Source of the DNA: Alistipes sp.
GTDB taxonomy: Bacteria; Bacteroidota; Bacteroidia; Bacteroidales; Rikenellaceae
NCBI GenBank assembly: GCA_017937765.1
Contig: JAGBCY010000022.1
Coordinates: 46,710 to 110,709, forward strand
Direction: 5' to 3'
Length of the DNA: 64,000 nucleotides
A program made the position numbers and the translations under genes. Of the stretch, positions 25,635-35,525 are shown one piece after another (within the stretch, counting starts at the first letter, position 1; every line of letters begins with the position of its first letter). The notes under the pieces are model-generated. The model worked only from the letters and a program-made list of their open reading frames with translations, did not search any database and was not told the DNA's origin.

Positions 25635-25979
25635 ATGATGCAGTTTACGGAGGAGAAGCCTATATGGCGACAGATATACGAACTTATAGCTATGCGTGTG
25701 CTCTCGGGCCAATGGCCTGAGGGTGAGCGCGTGGCGTCGGTGAGGGAGATGGCCGCCTCGGTGGGTGTCAACCCAAATACGGTGATGCGTAGCTACGAAA
25801 AGTTGGAGGCCGATGGCGTGATCTTCAACCGCCGAGGTATCGGATTCTTTGTTCTCGAGGGGGCTAAAGAACATATCCTCAAGCTCGAGCGACAGAAGTT
25901 TATGGATGAGGAGCTCCCAAAGCTTCGCGAACGTCTGCAACTTCTTGGCCTCACGATTGTTGTGGGCGTTAAGGAGTAG
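25635..25979 (+). CDS. GntR family regulator, YtrA-type
   Basis: The 114-residue product consists of a winged helix (about 10-75: PIWRQIYELIAMRVLSGQW, VASVREMAASVGVNPNTVMR, then SYEKLEADGVIFNRRGIG) and a short helical tail of about 40 residues. A short tail without a large ligand domain is the mark of the YtrA subfamily, whose members commonly repress a linked ABC transporter operon. Here it is the last gene of that operon. Two matching palindromes (23148-23169 and 23351-23372) lie at divergent promoters, so autoregulation of the operon and control of the receptor are likely but inferred. Confidence 0.92.
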   Translation: MMQFTEEKPIWRQIYELIAMRVLSGQWPEGERVASVREMAASVGVNPNTVMRSYEKLEADGVIFNRRGIGFFVLEGAKEHILKLERQKFMDEELPKLRERLQLLGLTIVVGVKE

Positions 25980-26041
25980 TGTGCTAAATATAGTGAGTCT
26001 TCGTCTTGTTTGTGCATCGACACAGACAAGACGATTTTTTT

Positions 26042-26073
26042 GTTGTCGGTTTGAATAAAAGTCCCTATCTTTG
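26042..26073 (+). promoter_or_regulatory. Promoter of the LRR lipoprotein gene
   Basis: GTTG (26042-26045), 20 bases, TATCTTTG (26066-26073). The ATG is at 26108, giving a leader of about 30 bases. Confidence 0.6.
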
Positions 26074-26107
26074 GGTCGGAAATACAAACTTGAAAATAGA
26101 TATATCA

Positions 26108-28174
26108 ATGAGAAAGTTTTATTCTTTGTTTGTCATCGCCCTGATGGTTGTGGCGTGTGATAATTCCGATGACAAGGTGAATGAGCCGGATAAACCCAAC
26201 GTCCCCGACGAGGGTACAGTCTTAGAGCTCGCTGATGGCCAATCGGCCGATCTCGAATTTGATGGCTTTGCTCAGAGCGCAGATGTTAAGTTTAAGGCTG
26301 CTGTGAACTGGATGGTGCGCCTCGACGGCGGCATCGACTGGTTTACGGTTGAGCCTATGTATGGTGAGGCTGGCGTGGCGGCTATAACTATCACCGTGGC
26401 CGACTATTCGGGCGAGGGTACGCTAAGCGGTGGCTTCGATATCGTTGCGGGCGATGAGAGCATTGCAATCACCGTCAAGCAGCGTTCGGCGGCCGATCCC
26501 GATAGCCAGTATATCTATATCCCTGATACGCAGTTCTTGGCCTACTTGACCGAGAATTTCGACGCGGATGGCGATGGACGCATCAGTCGTACCGAGGCCG
26601 ATATGGTCGAGGAGATTGTGTGCAACGACCGTGCTATCGTGTCGATGGAGGGCGTCAAGAATTTTACGAATCTTAAGAAGCTCGACTGCTCGTATAACGT
26701 CATCACAGATACTCTCGACCTTGTGGGTATGACCTCGCTCGAGGAGCTCTACGTTCACCACAATCGCTATACGAAGCTCGACATCGAGGGTTGTGCCAAC
26801 CTTCGCCGTTTGGAGGCTAACGACAATATCGAGTACACGGACGACTATCGCTCGATATTTTATACCAAGGAGGTGAATCTCAAGGGGTGCCCTTCACTGA
26901 CGTATATCGAACTTACGGACAACGCCATCGAGGCTATCGACCTCACGGGATGCCCCGAGTTGGAGGTGTTGCGAATGACGTGGAACAACCTTAGCTCCAT
27001 CGACCTTACAAAGTGTCCGAAGCTCACACATCTCTACGTGCGTAAGAATACCGAGCTTCAGGGTGTTCTCGACCTCACGCAGTGCCCCGATATCGTGGAG
27101 GTGTGGTGTGGCGAGTCGAAGCTCACGGGCGTAGATTTCGCTGCGGAGTGCCCTGCGCTTGAGACCCTCATCTGCTACGATTCGAAGATCGAGGCTCTCA
27201 ACCTCTCGTCGTGCCCCAACCTAAAGAAACTCGAGGCGCACAGTATGGCCCTCAAGGCTCTCGACGTCACGGGTTGTCCCAAGCTCGAGCATCTGTGGCT
27301 CAAGTTCAACGAGGTGGAGGAGCTCGACCTCACGCACTGCCCGCGCCTTAACGAGGTGCAGATCGGCTACAACAAGATTAAGTCTTTGGACCTATCGCAG
27401 TCGCCGCTAATCACCACCCTCGAGGTGGCATATAACGGCCTTACGGAGCTGAATCTCGCTGGCTGCGAGAATCTTGTGACGCTCAATGCCGCTATGAATA
27501 ACCTCACTGAGATCGACCTCTCGGCGTGCTCGATGCTCTTCCAAGTGAGCGTTGCAGATAACCAACTCACTTCGCTCGATGTATCGAATAAGTCTGAGCT
27601 TATCGTGCTCAACTTCGAGAACAACCTCGTCGAGGAGCTTAACATCGAGGGCTGTCCGAACCTCACGCTCTTCTATGCTGCAAACAACAAATTGCGCGAG
27701 CTTGACCTGCGCATCACGCCGCTCTTGCAGGAGGTACTCATCTCGAACAACGAGCTTGAGACTCTGCACGTTGAGGGCCTTGAGTATATGTATCAGTGCG
27801 AGTTCCAGAAGAATCGCTTGGAGCGTCTCGACCTTACGGGATGTACCGGAATCGCGGAGCTTTATGTTCAGGATAACCCGCTTGCATACTTTAGCGTCTA
27901 CCCCTGCACGTCGCTCTCGCAGCTCGATATGCGTCGCACGGCGATGAAGTCCATCGACCTGTCGAACAACGCCAAGGCGTCGTTCCTCTTTGCTCAGGAG
28001 AATCCTCAACTCGAGACCGTCTATATCGCCGTGGATGCGGAGTATAGCTCGCTTATGGTCGACGAGCACGTTGAGGTATGGTATAAGGACGCCGGCTCTT
28101 ATGACGACGATGTAGATAATGACAACTGGGGTGATGAGGATCTCGATCCGTGGACCTCGGGCGATGCAGCATAG
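26108..28174 (+). CDS. Leucine-rich repeat lipoprotein with an EF-hand-like loop
   Basis: I chose the ATG at 26108 (688 aa) because MRKFYSLFVIALMVVAC is a lipoprotein signal with Cys17. A beta-sandwich of BACON type covers about 35-126. Residues 152-163 read DADGDGRISRTE, a full match to the 12-residue EF-hand calcium loop. From about 175 to 660 run about twenty LRR units of roughly 21 residues with the core LDLTGCPxLExLxxxxN. The Cys-Pro in most units is striking. Such proteins are probably exposed on the cell surface and bind proteins or glycans. A fimbrillin-like lipoprotein gene follows after 28 bases. Confidence 0.85.
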   Translation: MRKFYSLFVIALMVVACDNSDDKVNEPDKPNVPDEGTVLELADGQSADLEFDGFAQSADVKFKAAVNWMVRLDGGIDWFTVEPMYGEAGVAAITITVADYSGEGTLSGGFDIVAGDESIAITVKQRSAADPDSQYIYIPDTQFLAYLTENFDADGDGRISRTEADMVEEIVCNDRAIVSMEGVKNFTNLKKLDCSYNVITDTLDLVGMTSLEELYVHHNRYTKLDIEGCANLRRLEANDNIEYTDDYRSIFYTKEVNLKGCPSLTYIELTDNAIEAIDLTGCPELEVLRMTWNNLSSIDLTKCPKLTHLYVRKNTELQGVLDLTQCPDIVEVWCGESKLTGVDFAAECPALETLICYDSKIEALNLSSCPNLKKLEAHSMALKALDVTGCPKLEHLWLKFNEVEELDLTHCPRLNEVQIGYNKIKSLDLSQSPLITTLEVAYNGLTELNLAGCENLVTLNAAMNNLTEIDLSACSMLFQVSVADNQLTSLDVSNKSELIVLNFENNLVEELNIEGCPNLTLFYAANNKLRELDLRITPLLQEVLISNNELETLHVEGLEYMYQCEFQKNRLERLDLTGCTGIAELYVQDNPLAYFSVYPCTSLSQLDMRRTAMKSIDLSNNAKASFLFAQENPQLETVYIAVDAEYSSLMVDEHVEVWYKDAGSYDDDVDNDNWGDEDLDPWTSGDAA

Positions 28175-28202
28175 TGAGTAACAATTCAAACAGATGATGA
28201 GT

Positions 28203-29648
28203 ATGAAAAGAGTATATCATATATTTCGTGGCATTGCGGCAGTAGCACTTATTGCTGCGATGACGGCGTGCCAAAACGACGTGGAGCGTGTCTCGGAGCC
28301 CACAACGCGCACTATTGAGGTCACAACGGCCGAGACACGTACGACCATTGCCTACGAGGGTTCAGACGTCTCGCACCTCAGGTGGCAGGAGGGCGATAGG
28401 GTAGCCTACGTAACCGATGCTCAGGGCGATACGTTTAAGAGTGCCGAGATGAAGTCGGGCTCGACGGGCTGGTCGTTTAATGCGACAATCCCGAGCGATG
28501 CAAAGAGTATCTACGTCCTATACCCTGTGGGCGATAATGAGGGTGTGAGCCTTGCCGATGCTAAGGCCTCGCTTAGGAGCTCCGTGGTGCAGATCGCTGG
28601 CGAGGAGTTCGACGGGTCGCAACTCCCGATGGCGGCCATATCGGCCGTGCCCTCGGGAAGTAAGGTGGCAGTGACGTATGAGTGCTTAGCCTCGGTTCTG
28701 CGCTTTACGGTCGGTGGTGACGAGGGTCACGAAACGGAGAGCCTTAAGAGTCTCACGCTCACGGCAAACGAGCATATCGTTGGCGACTATACGTTCGATA
28801 TCGCTACGTCGGAGCTCACCCTATCGTGCACGGAGCAGAGTATCAAGGTTGAGTATCAGAGCGCGACAGAGACGGGTGAAGATGTACTTCTCGATGGTAA
28901 GCACCATATATATGTCGTTGTTCCCTCTGAGCAGTTTACGGGCGTTGGCGTAACGCTCGAGACCGATGCTAATGTCTATACGTGGAACGACGGCACAATG
29001 GACCTGTCGCATCCCGAGCGTCGCCTCTACCGCGTGAACCTCGACCTCTCGAAATCTGAAGGTGCTCCCGAGCCCGAGGTGGAGTGCTTTACGCCCGTCT
29101 GCTCGCTTAGCGAGGTTACGGACGATGGTGTGTACCTTATCGCCGTGGAACTCGATGGTAAGTATTATGTTACGAATAACACCCCGACCGATACATCTAA
29201 CTACTACTATCTCACGGGCGTAGAGGTGGCATCGGACGATAATGGCGTGATACTTAGCGACGATGTTATGAACTACACCTGGTCGATTACCAAGCGTGAC
29301 GCGGGCTACGAGTTCTTCTCGGCCAATATGGAGAAGAAGGGCGATACGGGCCTGCTTCTTATCACTCAGGGTGGTACGGGTATGTTCTCTGGCGAGGATG
29401 GCTATGAGGGTAAGGCGTGGTTTGTGACTCCCGCTACTGCCGATGGCTATGCCGCAGCTCAGCAGCCCCGCCGCTACTGGGATATAGAGCTCGATGGCAC
29501 TGGCAAGGCCGTCATCCGCAACAAGTATGATCGCGATGTCGATATGTTCCCCTGTTATAAGTATTGCACCTCACACAACTATTTCACGCTCTGTTTCGAG
29601 GGTGGTAGTGACAAGGAGGATGTTCAGTTGCTTAAACTCCGCAAGTAA
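28203..29648 (+). CDS. Fimbrillin-like lipoprotein
   Basis: I use the ATG at 28203 (481 aa), since MKRVYHIFRGIAAVALIAAM leads to Cys23; ATGs at 28194 and 28197 add two or three residues. The mature N-terminus carries ETRTTIAYEGSDVSHLRWQE, the Thr-Arg and Trp-x-x-Gly-Asp pattern shared with the proteins at 14881-15984 and 41519-43036. About 290-480 is a second, probably beta-rich domain (TPVCSLSEVTDDGVYLIAV) of unknown type. It follows the LRR gene closely. Its TAA stop overlaps the first bases of a palindromic repeat element. Confidence 0.72.
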   Translation: MKRVYHIFRGIAAVALIAAMTACQNDVERVSEPTTRTIEVTTAETRTTIAYEGSDVSHLRWQEGDRVAYVTDAQGDTFKSAEMKSGSTGWSFNATIPSDAKSIYVLYPVGDNEGVSLADAKASLRSSVVQIAGEEFDGSQLPMAAISAVPSGSKVAVTYECLASVLRFTVGGDEGHETESLKSLTLTANEHIVGDYTFDIATSELTLSCTEQSIKVEYQSATETGEDVLLDGKHHIYVVVPSEQFTGVGVTLETDANVYTWNDGTMDLSHPERRLYRVNLDLSKSEGAPEPEVECFTPVCSLSEVTDDGVYLIAVELDGKYYVTNNTPTDTSNYYYLTGVEVASDDNGVILSDDVMNYTWSITKRDAGYEFFSANMEKKGDTGLLLITQGGTGMFSGEDGYEGKAWFVTPATADGYAAAQQPRRYWDIELDGTGKAVIRNKYDRDVDMFPCYKYCTSHNYFTLCFEGGSDKEDVQLLKLRK

Positions 29649-29773
29649 TTTCTTGTGATAAGCCGCAATCTGCGGCACCAAGCCTCAGAGCCCCGAATGG
29701 GAAATACGTCAGGTATGTCCCATCCGAGGCTCTTTCATTTGGCACCAAATCTCACGACTTCTCGCAAGAAATT
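29647..29773 (+). repeat. Palindromic stop-codon-associated element, copy 1
   Basis: A 127-bp unit with terminal inverted repeats (AATTTCTTG and CAAGAAATT). An inner hairpin (29688-29732) pairs GAGCC with GGCTC around the constant core ATGGGA-ATAC / GTAT-TCCCAT. The first two bases are the end of the TAA stop of the preceding gene. Copy 2 overlaps its last four bases. Confidence 0.85.
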
Positions 29774-29896
29774 TCTCGTGATAAGGGGCTTACTTCGGCA
29801 CCTCAGTCAAAATGGCGAATGGGAAATACGTTTAAGTATGTCCCATCCGCCATTTCTCGTGTCGGCACCAAATTAAACCCCTTCTCGCAAGAAATT
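29770..29896 (+). repeat. Palindromic stop-codon-associated element, copy 2
   Basis: Second 127-bp unit in tandem. Its inner hairpin (29810-29855) has the outer arms AAATGGCG and CGCCATTT, which differ from copy 1 but still pair. The outer stem joins AAGGGG to CCCCTT. Confidence 0.85.
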
Positions 29897-29930
29897 AGGG
29901 TGTGCTTGTCCGTGTCAACAAAGATATTAT

Positions 29931-29963
29931 TAATTACTCACTGCTCACTACTAATTGCTAACA
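29931..29963 (+). repeat. TTACTCACTACTCACTACTAATT-type short repeat
   Basis: A copy of the short A/T-rich unit, 34 bases past the palindromic element copy 2. Confidence 0.7.
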
Positions 29964-30070
29964 GTTCCTCTCATCGTATGCTTAGTAGTATAACTACTAC
30001 CCGTTGGAAAATCGACAAAGAATTTATTTTTTTATCGCGCCGTGTTGCGCTTGATTCAATAAAAAATTTG

Positions 30071-30078
30071 TATATTTG
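30071..30078 (+). promoter_or_regulatory. -7 box of the plsC promoter
   Basis: TATATTTG, an exact TAnnTTTG box, 38 bases before the plsC ATG. TTG boxes upstream are 17 or 23 bases away, so the -33 element is uncertain. Confidence 0.55.
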
Positions 30079-30116
30079 CAAATTGAATAATTTGTAAGAT
30101 TCTAACAACGTTTATT

Positions 30117-30848
30117 ATGTTAACTATTCTCTACTATTTAGTCTGTTTAGTGGTGGCTCTGGTGCTCTACGTCGCCTCGTTTATAGCTCTTGTGGTGTGC
30201 TATCCGTTTGATAAAAAGCGCGTTGTGGTTCACACGTTGTCGAAGTGGATTACCGACGTTATCTTCGGTCTGCCGCCATTTATGAAGCGCGAGGTTATCG
30301 GCGTGGAGAATATCGACCCCAAGCAGGCGTACGTCGTGACGCTCAACCACAACTCGATGGTCGACATAATTTGCATCTACAACCTCCCTTTGGTATTTAA
30401 GTGGGTGTCGAAGAAGGAGGTATATCGTATCCCCATCGTTGGCCGATTGCTCTATGCTCACGGCGATATTGTCATCAACCGCGCCAGTGCAAAGGAGGCG
30501 ATGCAGCTCGTGCACGATAAGGGTAAGGAGTGGCTCGCAAAGGGTGCTTCGGTGTCGATCTTCCCCGAGGGCACGCGCTCGAAGGATGGCGAGATTCACA
30601 ACTTCAAGGCCGGAGCCTTCATCCTTGCCAAGGATGCGGGTGTGCCTATCCTTCCCATCGTTCTCGATGGTACGAACAGAATGGTACGCAAGGGCTGGCT
30701 TATGAACTGGCGTAACAAGATAACGATCAGAGTGTTGCCTCCAATCTCGGCAAAGGAGGTTGAGGAGCGTGCAATAAAGGAGGTTATGGCCGAAGTGCAC
30801 GATTCGATGGTCGAGGCTTTGGCCGAGGTGCGTAAGAGCAATAAGTAA
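30117..30848 (+). CDS. plsC: 1-acyl-sn-glycerol-3-phosphate acyltransferase
   Basis: PlsC transfers an acyl chain to lysophosphatidic acid to give phosphatidic acid at the inner membrane. The 243 residues fit. One N-terminal membrane helix (YYLVCLVVALVLYVASFIAL) precedes the catalytic HX4D motif in NHNSMVD (about 77-83). The second block is FPEGTRSKDGE, and a third is VPILPIVLDGT. The parE gene starts 23 bases downstream. Confidence 0.94.
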   Translation: MLTILYYLVCLVVALVLYVASFIALVVCYPFDKKRVVVHTLSKWITDVIFGLPPFMKREVIGVENIDPKQAYVVTLNHNSMVDIICIYNLPLVFKWVSKKEVYRIPIVGRLLYAHGDIVINRASAKEAMQLVHDKGKEWLAKGASVSIFPEGTRSKDGEIHNFKAGAFILAKDAGVPILPIVLDGTNRMVRKGWLMNWRNKITIRVLPPISAKEVEERAIKEVMAEVHDSMVEALAEVRKSNK

Positions 30849-30871
30849 TCAGTGACGAGAGATAGGAGATT

Positions 30872-32740
30872 ATGGCAGAGCAAAATACGTCAACAGCAGC
30901 ATATGGCAAAGATGCGATAGTCACGCTATCGCCGCGTGAACATATACGCCTGCGTCCCGGTATGTATATCGGCAAGCTGGGCGATGGTACTCAGGCAGAT
31001 GATGGTATCTACGTGCTTCTGAAGGAGGTTGTGGATAACTCCATCGACGAGTTTATTATGGGTGCGGGTAAGCGTATCGAGATTAAGATCGAGGAGGATA
31101 GGGTGTCGGTTAGGGATTATGGCCGAGGCATTCCGCTCGAGGCTCTCTCGGATGCTGTGAGCAAGATGAATACGGGTGGTAAGTATGGTGGCGATGCCTT
31201 CAAAAAGACGGTTGGTCTGAATGGCGTCGGCGTCAAGGCCGTGAATATGCTCTCGAGTCACTTCCTCGCGCGCTCGGTGCGCGACGGTGAGGCTCGCACT
31301 GTGACCTTCTCGCAGGGCTTGGAGCTCACGGACCGCTCGGAGAGTGGCGTGAAGGAGCAGAACGGTACCTACGTGGAGTTCATTGTCGATCGTGAGGTTT
31401 TTGGCGACTACGCCTACAATTTGGAGTATGTCGAGCAGATGGTCAAGAACTATACCTACCTCAACCTCGGACTCACGGTGGTGCTTAACGGCGTGCCGTA
31501 CACGTCGAAAAACGGACTCTTGGACCTTGTGAACGATAACCTCTCGAACGAGCCGCTGTATGCTCCCGTACATATCTCGGGCGAGGATATCGAGGTGGTA
31601 ATCACCCACGGCAACGGCTATGGCGAGGCATACTACTCGTTCGTCAATGGCCAATATACTCCGCAGGGCGGTACTCATCAGGCAGCCTTTCGTGAGGCTA
31701 TTGCCAAGACTATCAAGGAGTTTTATCATAAGGACTACGAGCCTGCCGATATCCGTACCTCTATCATCGCAGCCATCTCGGTGCGTGTCGACGACCCCAT
31801 CTTCGAGTCGCAGACCAAGACCAAGCTCGGCTCGAAGGATAAGGAGGAGGGCGTGACGATGCGTCAGTTCGTTGGCGACTTCCTCGCAACGAACCTCGAT
31901 AACTACCTGCACAAGCATCCCGAGGTAGCGCAGACGCTGCAAAAGAAGATCGTCGAGAACGAGAAGGAGCGCAAGGCGATTTCGGGCGTGCAGAAGAAGG
32001 CGAGAGAGGCGGCAAAGAAGGTCTCTCTTAATAACAAGAAGCTCAGAGACTGTAAGATACACTATACTGATAAGCACGAACTTGCCGACGAGACTATGAT
32101 ATTTATCACCGAGGGTAACTCGGCATCGGGCTCAATCACCTCGAGTCGCGACCCGCGTACTCAGGCCGTATTCTCGTTGCGCGGTAAGCCGCTTAACTGC
32201 TATGGCCTCACGAAGCGTGTGGTGTACGAGAACGAGGAGTTTAACCTCTTGCAGGCAGCACTCAATATCGAGGAGGATATGGACAACCTTCGCTACAACA
32301 AGGTGATTATCGCTACGGATGCCGATGTCGATGGTATGCACATTCGCCTCTTGTTGACATCGTTCTTCTTGCAGTTCTTCCCCGACGTTATACGCCTCGG
32401 TCACCTCTACATATTACAGACGCCGCTGTTCCGTGTGCGTAACAAGAAGGAGACGCACTACTGCTATACCGACGAGGAGCGACAGCAGGCTGTTAAGAGG
32501 TGTGGCTCGCAGGCCGAGATTACACGCTTCAAGGGTCTTGGTGAGATATCGGCTGCGGAGTTCAAGGAGTTCATCGGCGAGGGTATGCGTCTGGATAAGG
32601 TGCGCCTTACGAAGGACGACCCGATCTACGACCTTTTGGATTTCTATATGGGTAAGAATACGCCCGATCGTAAGGACTTCATTGTGGGCAACCTACGCGT
32701 GGAGGAGGATATTATCGAAAACCTGAAACAGATTAATTAA
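30872..32740 (+). CDS. parE: DNA topoisomerase IV subunit B
   Basis: ParE is the ATPase subunit of topoisomerase IV, which separates linked daughter chromosomes. The 622 residues match the Bacteroidota form. A GHKL ATPase domain has [16 protein letters not shown] and [10 protein letters not shown]. The transducer follows, and the TOPRIM part has [16 protein letters not shown] and [15 protein letters not shown] with the metal-binding DxD. It overlaps parC by one base (TAATG), so the two are translationally coupled. The 622-aa length and lack of a GyrB insert argue against gyrB. Confidence 0.93.
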   Translation: MAEQNTSTAAYGKDAIVTLSPREHIRLRPGMYIGKLGDGTQADDGIYVLLKEVVDNSIDEFIMGAGKRIEIKIEEDRVSVRDYGRGIPLEALSDAVSKMNTGGKYGGDAFKKTVGLNGVGVKAVNMLSSHFLARSVRDGEARTVTFSQGLELTDRSESGVKEQNGTYVEFIVDREVFGDYAYNLEYVEQMVKNYTYLNLGLTVVLNGVPYTSKNGLLDLVNDNLSNEPLYAPVHISGEDIEVVITHGNGYGEAYYSFVNGQYTPQGGTHQAAFREAIAKTIKEFYHKDYEPADIRTSIIAAISVRVDDPIFESQTKTKLGSKDKEEGVTMRQFVGDFLATNLDNYLHKHPEVAQTLQKKIVENEKERKAISGVQKKAREAAKKVSLNNKKLRDCKIHYTDKHELADETMIFITEGNSASGSITSSRDPRTQAVFSLRGKPLNCYGLTKRVVYENEEFNLLQAALNIEEDMDNLRYNKVIIATDADVDGMHIRLLLTSFFLQFFPDVIRLGHLYILQTPLFRVRNKKETHYCYTDEERQQAVKRCGSQAEITRFKGLGEISAAEFKEFIGEGMRLDKVRLTKDDPIYDLLDFYMGKNTPDRKDFIVGNLRVEEDIIENLKQIN

Positions 32741-35517
32741 TGGAGGATAACAAGGATATAAAGCAGGAGGAGTTGCTCGACCAGCAGGCCGAGAGTGTGG
32801 ATGTGGATGCCGTGGAGGCGGAAGCAGAATCGGACGCTCCGAAGGGTAAGTACGACCAACTGACGTCGGCCGACGATAATGTGCGTAGGCTTACGGGTAT
32901 GTACAAGAATTGGTTTTTGGACTACGCCTCGTATGTTATCCTCGAGCGCGCCGTGCCCCACTTGGCCGATGGACTCAAGCCCGTGCAGCGTCGAATACTT
33001 CACGCTATGAAGTGCGTGGAGGATGGCCGCTATAATAAGGTGGCCAACGTCGTGGGTCAGGCTATGCAGTACCACCCCCACGGCGATGCTTCGATCAAGG
33101 ATGCACTTGTGCAGCTCGGACAGAAGGGCCTGCTTATAGATATGCAGGGTAACTGGGGTAATATCCTCACGGGTGACGAGGCTGCCGCAGCACGATATAT
33201 CGAGGCTCGTCTGTCGAAGTTCGCGTTAGATGTTGTCTACAACAAGAAGACCACGGAGTGGATGTTGGCCTATGATGGCCGCAAGGAGGAGCCCGTGACG
33301 TTGCCGGTGAAGTTCCCGCTTTTGTTGGCGCAGGGAGCCGATGGTATCGCCGTAGGTCTCGCGTCGAAGATCTTGCCACATAACTTCGTGGAGCTGATTA
33401 ATGCCTCTATCGCCTACCTCCGTGGCGAGGAGTTTACGTTGGTGCCCGACTTCCAGACGGGAGGTATTATGGACGCGAGCAACTATAACGACGGCCTGCG
33501 TGGCGGCTCGGTTAGGGTGCGTGCTCGTATTTCGAAGATAGATAAGCGCACGTTGGCAATCACGGAGATACCCTATACCACGACGTCGGAGTCGATCAAG
33601 GAGTCAATCATCAAGGCTAACGATAAGGGTAAGATCAAGATTAAGAAGGTCGATGACAATACGGCCGAGAAGGTGGAGATTGTGATTCAGGTGGCTGCCG
33701 ACGAGTCGTCGGATAAGACCATCGACGCACTCTATGCCTTTACCGACTGTGAGGTGTCGATCTCGCCAAACGCCTGTGTTATTGTCGATAACAAGCCTGT
33801 GTTTATGGGTGTTAGCGACATCCTGCGTTACTCGACCGACCACACAAAGGGGTTGCTCGGTAGGGAGCTCGAGATTAAGCTTGAGGAGTTGAACGAGGCT
33901 TGGCACGCAGCGTCGCTGGAGCGTATCTTTATCGAGAATAAGCTCTACCAGCTTATCGAGGGGTGCCGCACACGTGAGGCTGCCTACGAGGCTGTGGATA
34001 AGGGCTTGGAGCCCTTCAAGTCGCAGTTACGCAGGGTGGTGATGTTGGAGGACGTGCAGCGTCTCACGGAGCTTAAGTTCATACGTATCTCGCGTTACGA
34101 CTCGGAGAAGGCCGATAACGAGATTAAGCAGATCGAGAAGGATATCAAGCAGACGAAGTACGACTTGGACCACCTTACTGACTATGCAATTGCCTACTTC
34201 GAGCGCATCAAGGCTAAGTATGGCGAGGGTAAGGAGCGACGTACGGAGATTCGCGAGTTCGATACCATAGAGGCGTGGAAGGTTGCCTCGTCGAACGCCA
34301 AACTCTATGTCGATAAGGCCGAGGGCTTCTTCGGCTACGGCAAGAGTATGAAGGATGCGGAGTTCGTGTGCGACTGCTCGAACCTCGACGATGTGATAAT
34401 AATTCTGAAGGATGGCCGTTATAAGATTACGAAGATTACGGAAAAGGCCTTCTTCGATAAGAATATATATTATATAGGTGTGTATAAGCGCAACGACGAG
34501 CGCACGATCTATAATATGCTCTACCGCGATGGTCGCGGTGGTGCCATAATGATGAAACGTTGTGCCATAAAGTCAATCACGCGCGACAAGGAGTACGACC
34601 TGACGAAGGGTACGCCTCGGAGCGAGTTGCTCTACCTCTCGGTTAACCCCAATGGCGAGGCCGAGATATTGAAGATCTACCTCCGTCCGAGGGCACGTCT
34701 TAAGAAGTGTATTATCGACCTCGACCTCTCGACCCTCGCTATCAAGGGTCGCCAGAGTGTTGGTAACCTCGTTACGCGTTATCCGATTAACAAGATTGTG
34801 CTTAAGGAGAAGGGTACCTCTACGCTCGGTGGCCAGAATATATGGTACGACGAGGATGTCCGCCGCCTGAATACCGATGGCCGCGGTACGCTGCTCGGCG
34901 AGTTCAAGGGCGACGATAAGATTGTGGTGTGGACAGCGAAAAATCAGTATTACATCACGGGCTTCGACGTCCAGCAACACTTCCCCGACGACACCATCCG
35001 CGTGGAGCGTTACGTGGCCGATAGGGTCTACGCTCTGTGCTACTACGATGGCGAACAGAAGTACTACTATATGAAACGCTTCCAGCTCGAGGCTGGCGAT
35101 AAGACGCAGTACTTCTTGGAGGAGGGTGCTCCGATGCGCTTTGTGGCTATAACCTATCGCGCGGGTGCTCAGCTCGTTGTGACGTTCGGCGGCCAGCACG
35201 CCCAGCGTGCCGAGGAGAGTATCGACGTCGATGAGTTTATCGCCGTGAAGAGCCATCGTGCTAAGGGTAAACGCATAACTACCTACGAGGTGGCAACGCT
35301 CAAGTTTATCGAGCCCGAGGAGCCCGAGCCTACGGACGAGGAGCTGGAGGGGGACGAAAGCCTTGAGGACCTCGATGTGATGGATGCGGAGGCTGAAGCT
35401 ATTGATATGGACGACATCGTGGGCGATGATATCAAGGCCGACCCCAATGTCGACTACGATAAGCGAGTGGAGGTTGACGATGCCAACTTCTCGCCGTCGC
35501 AGCTTAACCTCTTCTAA
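32740..35517 (+). CDS. parC: DNA topoisomerase IV subunit A
   Basis: The 925-residue subunit cuts and rejoins DNA. The N-terminal domain has ADGLKPVQRRILHAM and the active-site Tyr in AARYIEARLSKFA. A coiled coil lies around 430-480 (IKQIEKDIKQTKYDLDHL). A beta-propeller-like C-terminal domain follows (FVCDCSNLDDVIIILKDGRY), and the tail of about 80 residues is very acidic (EEPEPTDEELEGDESLEDLD). The start overlaps the parE stop. The pairing with parE and the missing GyrA box make parC more likely than gyrA. Confidence 0.92.
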   Translation: MEDNKDIKQEELLDQQAESVDVDAVEAEAESDAPKGKYDQLTSADDNVRRLTGMYKNWFLDYASYVILERAVPHLADGLKPVQRRILHAMKCVEDGRYNKVANVVGQAMQYHPHGDASIKDALVQLGQKGLLIDMQGNWGNILTGDEAAAARYIEARLSKFALDVVYNKKTTEWMLAYDGRKEEPVTLPVKFPLLLAQGADGIAVGLASKILPHNFVELINASIAYLRGEEFTLVPDFQTGGIMDASNYNDGLRGGSVRVRARISKIDKRTLAITEIPYTTTSESIKESIIKANDKGKIKIKKVDDNTAEKVEIVIQVAADESSDKTIDALYAFTDCEVSISPNACVIVDNKPVFMGVSDILRYSTDHTKGLLGRELEIKLEELNEAWHAASLERIFIENKLYQLIEGCRTREAAYEAVDKGLEPFKSQLRRVVMLEDVQRLTELKFIRISRYDSEKADNEIKQIEKDIKQTKYDLDHLTDYAIAYFERIKAKYGEGKERRTEIREFDTIEAWKVASSNAKLYVDKAEGFFGYGKSMKDAEFVCDCSNLDDVIIILKDGRYKITKITEKAFFDKNIYYIGVYKRNDERTIYNMLYRDGRGGAIMMKRCAIKSITRDKEYDLTKGTPRSELLYLSVNPNGEAEILKIYLRPRARLKKCIIDLDLSTLAIKGRQSVGNLVTRYPINKIVLKEKGTSTLGGQNIWYDEDVRRLNTDGRGTLLGEFKGDDKIVVWTAKNQYYITGFDVQQHFPDDTIRVERYVADRVYALCYYDGEQKYYYMKRFQLEAGDKTQYFLEEGAPMRFVAITYRAGAQLVVTFGGQHAQRAEESIDVDEFIAVKSHRAKGKRITTYEVATLKFIEPEEPEPTDEELEGDESLEDLDVMDAEAEAIDMDDIVGDDIKADPNVDYDKRVEVDDANFSPSQLNLF

Positions 35518-35525
35518 CGCTGGCT

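Noticed and set aside
29647-29896. Tandem repeats that might be a CRISPR array
   Set aside because: The units are 127 bp, abut each other without unique spacers and are palindromic; no cas genes are present.
30872-35517. gyrB-gyrA instead of parE-parC
   Set aside because: Adjacent coupled genes, the 622-residue B subunit and the absence of a GyrA box favour topoisomerase IV.
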